Part shown: positions 51,778-64,000 of the stretch, one piece after another | How positions within the stretch are numbered: position 1 is the stretch's first letter | How the letters are laid out: each line of letters opens with the position of its first letter | Origin: Stramonita haemastoma | Lineage: Eukaryota > Mollusca > Gastropoda > Neogastropoda > Muricidae | Direction of reading: 5' to 3' | DNA length: 64,000 bases | Assembly (NCBI GenBank): GCA_030674155.1 | Contig: CM060320.1 | Location: 11,128,803 to 11,192,802 of the forward strand | Translations under genes and position numbers: made by a program | Notes under the pieces: generated by a model | The model's input: only the letters and a program-made list of their open reading frames with translations | What the model was told of the DNA's origin: nothing | Databases searched by the model: none

Positions 51778-54700
51778 TTTATTGGCAAATGTTAAATCCC
51801 ACAAATTATTGATTGACACCTACTGACAAAATCAAAACTCAGTAAATAGACACAAACTCTTGGCAGCTTTTATTGTGTACAATTGGCACAAACATTTGCA
51901 CAAAAATCACCAACATTCCATTCATAGCGCTAAACTGGGGTGGAGAAAAAAATTATCAAAATTAGAGAACATCATGATTACAAATGTAATGCATCACATT
52001 TCATTTCCAACTTCCTCTTCAATTCTGAGTAATTCAAATTCTGAGATGTTTTTTTTCCTGCTAGACAAAAATGACTTCAAAAGCATAATTCAACCCTTCA
52101 ATACATTGGACAGCAACAGTTCTCAATAAACAGAGAACTGCAAATTCTTGCTCAAAAACTCATTTTACTGTCTGCATATTTAAAAAAAAATTATTTTTTT
52201 TCTTAAAATGTTAATGGACATGAAGCAGTTGAAACCACTGTTAATTGTCATTTTCCCCACAAACCTCCCAGCAGTTTAGAAGGGAAAAAAATGTACTAAA
52301 ACGTAAATACACATGTGAAATATTGCTGTCTATTGTTATTTTACACACACAATGGAAGAATCATTTTATCAAAAGTGAACTATCAACAGTGACATGCATG
52401 AGGCAACTGTTGCTCCAGACTTGGCAGTTTTTGTGGTAAGGTAATGCACACAAAATGGGGAGAAATAAAACCTGGTGTCCAAGATTGCAGGAGTCTGACA
52501 CAATACTACTCTTAATTTTTTTTGGGGGGAAACTATAAACAGGATTAAATATCTTTTTTTTTTTTTTTTAAACACAGCAGAAGCATGATGCCTACTTAGT
52601 CGATGTTAAGTTTCCTGTCAACCCCCAAAGCCTTATCATCAATGAACTTAATGTTAGTCTTTAAATTTATTTCTGTGATTCTAACAAAATACTGTTAAAC
52701 ACACAAGCATCAATGGTGACAACAAAGTTTTCCCCCTTTTTTTTTCTTTTTTAAAAATTTCTCAATCTGAACACTCCACACTTAACACCTCTTCAAGCAT
52801 TCAAAGCAGTGAGCCATTTCAGCATTCAAAAGCAGTGAACCATTTTCCTTCAAAAATACCCTTCCTCTCACCACACAGTAAAAGCTAAAAATCTGATATT
52901 TTGTGGATTTTTAATTGTTCATTCACATTCTGTTTGTCCCTCATGCAATCTCCAACAGCACTTCACAGAAATGATAAAATGTTATGGATTTCCCCCCCCA
53001 AAATAGATGTATACATAAAATTGGGGTGGGGATGTAAAAATGATAACAACAGGCACTGACAACCAAACATGATGCGATACTGGATCTCAATCATACTATC
53101 TACAAAAAACCACGAACACAATGAAGACATCTTCAGCAGTTTGGCAGAATAAAAATCTAACAACCAAATTATAAACTACCCCTGCATACCGTTTCGGTCT
53201 TTAAAAAAAAAAAAAATTAAAAAGAAAACCAGTATTTGCAGCACAAAGCATTGGACTGAATATGCAAATCAAGCGATAACAACAAATCTGTGGACGGTTA
53301 TAATATAATGGATGTGGTTGCTGTGGCGTCTGTCTATCCAGGGCAAGACTTAACATGTTCTGAGCAAGATGTGGTTGCATGGGCAATGCTGATGACCCAA
53401 CACTCACCCCAAATACTTCCAACAACAAAAAGATCATACAAAACTAGTAAGAACTGCAGAACAGCCAATGCAGCAGTTTAATAAGCAGTTTGAATAAACG
53501 ATGACATTATATATATATATAGAGAGAGAGAGACAGAGTCGCGTTGACAATCTACAGCATTAGAGTAATCCAATGGAATAAGTTCCAAGTGCTCGCATCA
53601 ACACTCCATAGCTGACATTGTTCTTGATTTTTGTCATTAGTATAAAGTCATTTTTTCAAGGACATATATAAAACATTTTTTTTCCTGATATCATCTAGAA
53701 AAAAAAAAAACTTTTGTAAGAAGGAAGCGAAAAGTTAATACAGTGCTGAGAAAATCCTATCACATTGTTTATAGTCCCACCAACCATTAAGGCCATATCA
53801 GGGCTGTCATCCTGCAGAACAGTTCTGTGGTCACTTTCAAATCTCTAACCCTACCTGCTTGGACTGAAAAGTAGGTAACCTTTCTGGCCTCTAAACAGTA
53901 ACTTTGTTCATGTTAAAAAAAAAGCACACTAAAAAAACAACTACAACTGATTTTACTTGCTTTGTTGATAATTACTGACAGTTAAAAAAAAAAAGGTAAA
54001 ACAACCCTTTAGAATTATAAAAATTTGCTTTGTTTTACTCCCCCCCCCCCCCCCCCCCCCCCAATTTTTTTTTTAAAAAGGAAAGAGTAGGTTCGGTTGG
54101 TGGAGGATTCAACATTTCTAAATCTAGAACCAAAACACTGCCTGCTAAAGTTCTGTTCCTTCCAAAATCACAGATGCCTGACTGAACGATCAGAAAATCC
54201 CTTATATCAATCAAGGTTACCTGTCTGATCACTGTCAGTTCAGACGTGGGCATACAGGCAGTATCAATGTCAGCAAAGGGAAAAATAGGGAGCATCAAAT
54301 TTTAAATGAAAAAAATCTGCTGACTTGATAAGTCTTGCATTACTGTACATCTGTCCTGTTGTCGAGTAAAAGAAATAAAAAGACACCACACGAAGTTAGC
54401 TACGCACAGGACTCAAGACTTCAATTTATGCATGTGTATGATTAATGTACATGTATGGAATGAATTAGGATCTGTTTTTGCACTCAACATTTACATTATC
54501 AAATTCTACTAGTATGTTAATGTTGACAATAGTGGTCAATTGAATAACATTCGCTTTTGAGGTTAAAGAAATGGACTGAAGTTTGCTGCCGTCTCGACTG
54601 CACTATATACCATCTGTCTATTATAAAATATTGTACAGGTCTGCTTCTTGTACCATGCTTCACTAAAAATGTGACACTATCTTATGACCCTGGCAGAAGG

Positions 54701-57700
54701 TTGAATCAACAAACTGCCACTGACTTGTCTCAACTACTGTTAATTCTGAAATCCTCCAATTTTACTCACTTTACCACATCAAGTCAAACAAGGAGAGTGA
54801 TCCTAATCTATTTTTCTTTTTTTTAGTACACAGTTTTGCTAATGGTTATTCACGTTGTGTGTTTCAGTCTATGTTTTTACCATAGTGCATACCTGTTGTT
54901 GATGTATGGGCAACTGCCCTTTGGAGGATGATTTAAACTAGTTTTACTTGACACAAAAAGTTTCACTGGAACTTCACAAGACAGGTCTGCAAGTATAGTG
55001 GAAGAGCTACTGAATTTCCAAAAGATATAAAACCGAATTTGTTATGGATGAAGCTGCATGAAATAAGATGGAAGAACTTTAAAATGGGAGGAAAACAAAC
55101 AGAAACAACAGGAAAAACTTATTGAAAATATGGCTGCATCATAATACACAGGATACTAAAATGACTCAGTCACAACGTATCACAACTGGTTGTCTAACTT
55201 GCTTGCAACACACACATGTCAAAAGGAAATACATGTATTCAAAAACAAAAAAGTATTGGACAATCATGACATGACATGAATCTTTCACAATTCACCAGTG
55301 CAAAAAAGTCTACCAAAACAAAAAAAAAGGTCAATCAAGAACTACATACACAAAGCATTCAGTCCAGAGTGGAATTAAAGAAAAAAAAAACTAACCCACA
55401 ACAAAACATTACTACATAAAAAGTATTAAAAAAAACAACCAAAACAAAATGCAAAAGGGAAAACAGATAGAATACAACTGAAACATATATATATACAAAA
55501 ATTATGACTAAATTCTACTTTAACAGCAATGACTCTGGATGGGAGATACAACGACACAGAGTTGAAATATATGATTATTCCATGACTATGAAAGAAAACC
55601 AATGAACTAAAAGAACTGATTTAAAAGAAAAAAGCCAAATTCTCTCTCTCTAAAAAAAAAAGAGATGACTTTTATTGCCTAAAGTTATTGGGTGGGAGAT
55701 GATGCTGTAATGTATACAATTATTGAAATACAACTTGACAAACATGACTATCTTAAAAAACAAACAACACACACATTTATTTATTTCCTAATAAATAATT
55801 TGCTCCTCACTTAGAATACGAAATCTTGGTGTTGGATATATACGTGTTGTCTACATTAAAAACAAAAAAATTCTTCAATAAAAGTTCTTTGAAGACAAAT
55901 TTGGACATCCGTACACACACTGTCTTGGTTCCTCCCAAATCCCCATCCAATACCTCACCAACATGTCTTTAAGAAAAGACCCCTCCCCCACCCCCCAAAA
56001 AAGACATCAATATTGTAAGCATATGAAACAGCAGTATCATGCACAACCCTGGCACAAACGTTCTTTTCAATCCAAAACAAAATAAAACAAACCCAAACAA
56101 ACAAAACCTTACAGTGACAGAGGTAATATTGTTTGAAATACTTTTCACGCAGCGAAAAATGGTTGACCACCCAAAACAAAAAGACTAACACACAATTGAA
56201 TGTGTTGTATATACACAGCCTGTGAGTATAATATATATTTATTTATATATATATATACAGTGCACAACACATGTAGCAAATGCAAGGGGGGGATATTAAA
56301 TTATGATCAGCAGATGACCGACATGTAATCTGTTGTGAAGACATGAAGGATTCAGCATTGCTGGACAACCATCTTTAGTTGAAAATATGCTGTTTAGCAT
56401 AACATGAAGGTAAAAATCAAACAGTAAAAAGGTACACCCCAACTGGTGACGGTGGAATATTTGAGAATTTTCACAAATACTACTAAAAACACCTTTTTAG
56501 ACGACAAATTCCTGGCTGTTTGTAGACACAAAGAACATGCATGCATCAAAACAACATCAGGTCATCAGGGATATACGAAACAACACACATGAAATACAGC
56601 AGGTATTTCACAGCTCAGATTTCAAAATACCATGTGAAGGAAAATCCAAACCACTTCTTTTACAAAAAGGAAACCTACATGGTAAAAACTGGACTTTTAA
56701 AAAAAAAAAAGAAAAAAAATATGATGCATGTCAGCAGTGGAATATACTGGAAAACTGACATTGATTATGTCAGTACAAATTTTCCCCTTCCTATTCTCAG
56801 TTATTTCAAAAGTAAAAGCTGGCAAAAGTTTTCAGTTCCAACACTGACTTCACTGATTTTACACAGACTGAGATTCAAACTGTTCACCACTAATAATTTT
56901 ATACTATCTTTTTTTTTTTTTTTTTTTTTCTTTTTACTGTACCTATTACTTAACATAGACATCAACATAACCAACAAATCCACAGAATACTGTTCCAAAT
57001 CCTCCTATTATTTCTTTTTCAATCTTTTATTCAACCCTTTTTTTTTTTTTTAAAGCGATCATTGCAGTTTCGAACAGTGCTGAAGAAAATATAAAATAAA
57101 AAAATAGTCATTGTCCAATATTCCTCTAAAAAATTCCAATGTGCAGTTTTTTTCATTATAGATTACAGAAAGTCTTTAAACATACAATCTTAATGATTGT
57201 TTGATACCAAAATCAACTGATTCTAACAATTTGAGTTCAAAGTCTTGCATTTACGATGTTCCCTGTGGGCATGTGTCACAAGAGTTGGGGAACAACACAC
57301 AGAGAACCAAAAGCCCTAAAGTATTCACTGAAATTGTTATTAACAGGTTTAATGTTTTCTTGAAGCAGTATCTTCTTTTCCTCTCCCTCATGAAGGTTCA
57401 TGTTCTAACTCCCTCCCCACCAAAAAAAAAAAAAAAAAAAAAAAAAATCCCCAAGCAAACAAAAAGTGACAAAACCCTTCACCTAAAATCAACCTTTAGT
57501 GATTGTAAAACAACCATTGACAACCCAGTCATTGGGACAAGAAAAATTGATAAAATAATTCTCATTAAATATTTTTTTTTTACAGGTACTGAAAAGATTT
57601 TCAAAAATTGTAACACGCCACTTATAATACAGTGCTCATTGACATTTTTTCTACAGGGAGGTAAAAACAAAATCATGTAAAAAGGGTTGTCTATTGAAAA

Positions 57701-58356
57701 ATGCCTACACATTTAATATAATTTTTTCTACACAACACTTTAAAAGAAAAGATTTATCGACAATTTTAAAGGATGGAGCAGTAAAACTACATCAGGTGAC
57801 CAGCACAATACTGTCTTCTTCACATCAATGACAGGGGAAGGGGTGGGGGGGGGGGGGTGTCCAAATGACAAAAAATGCAGACTGCCCTGTCAAATAAACA
57901 CTTACAGGAGAGAAAAAAAAAACATGAACACTCACAAACATCTGCCCAAAACATTCTCACACATTCAAATATAAAGCTTGTTTGGGGGTGGGGTGGGGGT
58001 GGTTACAAAAACAAAAACTGAGTCCCATACACATCCTCTTGCATCATTCAAACATCTGTCGAATCCATTCCTTGCATTCGTTCTACCGTTCTACACGCAC
58101 TACCAAATGGGGCTTCTCTCCAGCTCAGACATCCATCCTTCCAGTGGGGGCAGAAATGATATGCAGTCCATCCACTCCTGGGCAGATCTCTGCTGGTTAC
58201 CACACGGACTGGCAGACATGCACACCGTTGAGAGAAAGAGAAGAGACTCGAGAGAGCAAGTGTGATGAGCTGCTCTGGTGAAGACAAATGCACACGCTGT
58301 TGACATGGCGACGAAATGGAGAGTGGGGTCGTCTGTCTGCTTGTGGGCCCGGTGCA
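51778..58356 (-). other. Probable long 3'UTR of the minus-strand gene
   Basis: Minus-strand AATAAA at 51783-51778. None of the SINE families is found between about 51,100 and 58,357, although they average one per 1-2 kb in other spacers. No exon-like frame is seen; the stretch has many A and C runs (C22 at 54041-54062, A27 at 57421-57447) and short TA/GA tracts near 53505-53535. UTR status is inference. Confidence 0.45.
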
Positions 58357-61224
<2,868 letters not shown>

Positions 61225-61346
61225 CTGTAACACACACAAAAATTACATTTTAATGTTAAACTGAATGGAATATGTAGACTTTTTTTCTAATCAAATTCTT
61301 CCTGAAAAATCTGATAAACTTTGCACTCAAAGTGGGTATTAATGAA

Positions 61347-61350
<4 letters not shown>

Positions 61351-61416
<66 letters not shown>

Positions 61417-61430
61417 TGTGTGTCTGTGTG
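61351..61430. repeat. (GT)n microsatellite
   Basis: About 35 units, then GT-rich variants. Confidence 0.95.
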
Positions 61431-61609
61431 TGTATGCGTGCGTGCAAGAGTGTGTATGTGTATCAGAAAACCATAAAAGAGGGAGATACCTTTTCAGAAT
61501 AGAATGGTTGGTAAAAACAGGTAAGTCATATAAGGTTTTGCTAGTTTGTTTTTCATGCTGCAATCAAAAACATAACTGTAAAAATCCCCAGGTTTAAATA
61601 TTCATCAAT

Positions 61610-62095
61610 GCTGGTGCTGAGATTCACACTAATCATAGCCATACCCACAACTTCCTGGATCCACAGGATTGATACCCACATTCCTGGATCCACAGGATTT
61701 ATATCCACAACTTCCTGGATCCACAGGATTTATACCCACAACTTCCCGGATCCACACAATTGATTCATACCCACAACTTCCCCGATCCACAGAATTGATT
61801 CATACCCAAGACTTCCTGGATCCACAGGATTGATTCATACCCACACCATCCTGGATCCACAGGATTGATTCATACCCACACCATCCTGGATCCACAGGAT
61901 TGATTCATACCCACACCATCCTGGATCCACAGAATTGATTCATACCCACATCATCCGGGATCCACAGGATTGATTCATACCCACAACTTCCTGGATCCAC
62001 AGGGTTGATACCCACACCACTGATTCATAACCACGACTTCCTGGACCCACAGAATTGATTCATACCCACAATAATGGACCCACAGGATCTACCAC
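61610..62095. repeat. 35-bp minisatellite
   Basis: About 13 copies of TTGATTCATACCCACACCAT CCTGGATCCACAGGA. Several early units lack the TTGATTC part. Most units carry a BamHI-type GGATCC palindrome. Confidence 0.92.
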
Positions 62096-62293
62096 TTGGT
62101 TAAAGTGTCTTGCTGCATTTAGGAATGAAGGGCCTGGCAAACACTGGCAGCAGCCTTTGCCCATTATCCTGAAGGGCGATTTGACTATGTTGATGACATA
62201 TGTCAACAATCTAAGTAGCCTAATGGTTAAACTGCATGCTAAACCAAGTGCAGGATGTACCCAAGTTCTAGTGTTCTGGTGCTAGCCTACTTA

Positions 62294-63083
<790 letters not shown>

Positions 63084-64000
63084 AGCACAGCAGGCAGCCA
63101 GAGCCTGAAACCCAAGCAGCAATTATTGTTTCCCACAACAGGATAATCTAGCGCCAGAGATGGATGTTCTTCTGGCATGATGCTGTGGCTGGCACTGCAA
63201 CCCAAGCTAACAAAGGGAAAACACAGCCCAACCACACACAGTACACTACAGGACACCCACCCACTAGGCACCCCACCTGGGACACACCCCCCCCCCTCCC
63301 CCTTCTTACCAGATTGGCCTCTGACTCTTGTTTTCTGCCAACAAAAGCCCTAGTGATATGTGACCTGTGGTAGTTAGTTACAGGGATCTGGCAACATAGC
63401 ACAATGGGTCATGAATAACTGTGTGGAAAAACACCCTGTCTGGGTCACCCCCCCCCCCCCCCCTTCCACAAAGGACTGGTAGTTTTTCTTTGTTGTTGCT
63501 TAGTTTGTGAATGTGTTGAAAGAAATATAAGCAAAGAAACGGTCTTGATCATTCCTTTTTAGTTTGATTTCCACTTATTTCTAAACTTTCAGTGGCACTG
63601 AACAGTTAAATAAGAACTTGGTGATACTCACTATTCACCCCATAATAACTACAATAAGTTTCTTCCCCTGGATTCCATATTTCACTTGTAAAGAACTTGC
63701 CTTAAAATGCAGAAGTGCTACTTTTACAGTTGACGCCAATTCATAAGTTTTACATGCATTTCACTGTGCTGTACAAACCTCTGAATAAGATTTATGTTTC
63801 TTAAAAAAGAAAAAAAAAAAAAAAAAAGGGACTGATACAGTGATAGATTAGATGCATTATACGGATTTGAATATGTATAAGTATTCCCTTGGTGCATTTT
63901 CGCTCCTCCTACAAGGGAGTGGTTAATTGATACATAAAAGACTTATAAAAACATCTAAATTTATATCTCTCTATGGTCACATCAACTAACATACACCAAA
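63084..64000. other. Non-coding end of the window
   Basis: C-rich runs at 63287-63302 and 63448-63463, otherwise unique-looking. No exon or repeat family is recognised. Confidence 0.4.

Overview
This is a eukaryotic nuclear window from an animal. Genes are split by GT-AG introns of hundreds to thousands of bases, the AT-rich background is full of (CA)n, (GA)n and (AT)n microsatellites, and tRNA-derived SINEs and five different LINE lineages fill the spaces. The large receptor with LDLa repeats, leucine-rich repeats and seven membrane helices (GRL101/relaxin-receptor type) and the repeat style suggest a lophotrochozoan, most likely a mollusc and perhaps a gastropod. The species is inference only.

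Layout. Positions 1-5900 are repeats, ending in a possible last exon of an unidentified + strand gene. Positions 5931-13544 hold a FAM161A orthologue (ciliary/centriolar protein, UPF0564 family) in five exons, probably with a long 3'UTR to about 17,000. Positions 17,030-23,000 are intergenic and contain two LINE remnants. Positions 23286-28929, minus strand, hold three exons of a C-type-lectin / LDLa / LRR / 7TM receptor of the GRL101-LGR class; a SINE and a LINE fragment lie in its introns. Positions 29,000-33,900 are repeat-rich: minisatellites, an RNase H-bearing LINE remnant, a very long (CA)n tract, a tRNA-type SINE and a 26-bp minisatellite. Positions 33,906-39,750 hold a nearly complete but frame-broken LINE with ORF1, endonuclease, reverse transcriptase and RNase H. 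Positions 40994-49116 hold mitochondrial enoyl-CoA hydratase (ECHS1) in eight exons. From about 51,780 to 61,224, minus strand, lie the last two coding exons and an apparently 6.5-kb 3'UTR of an unidentified gene. The end of the window is minisatellite and compound microsatellite.

The three recognised genes do not form a pathway. They act separately in cilium structure, signalling and mitochondrial beta-oxidation, as is normal for neighbours in an animal genome. Their frame breaks have a common signature: single bases seem to be missing, mostly from homopolymer runs. The clearest case is ECHS1 exon 4, which is exactly 7 bases short of its expected length. I read this as consensus error rather than gene death.

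Most interesting for follow-up: a SINE whose head joins a tRNA-like A-box region to a 5S-rRNA-like segment; a LINE whose ORF1 carries a degenerate SGNH/esterase-like domain and whose 5' end carries CRE- and YY1-like motifs; the lectin-bearing LGR-type receptor; a minisatellite in which most units contain a 6-bp hairpin; and nested duplications of (GA)n-(GT)n modules. SINE families are labelled A-F here for convenience only; SINE and LINE borders are approximate unless a target-site duplication is given.
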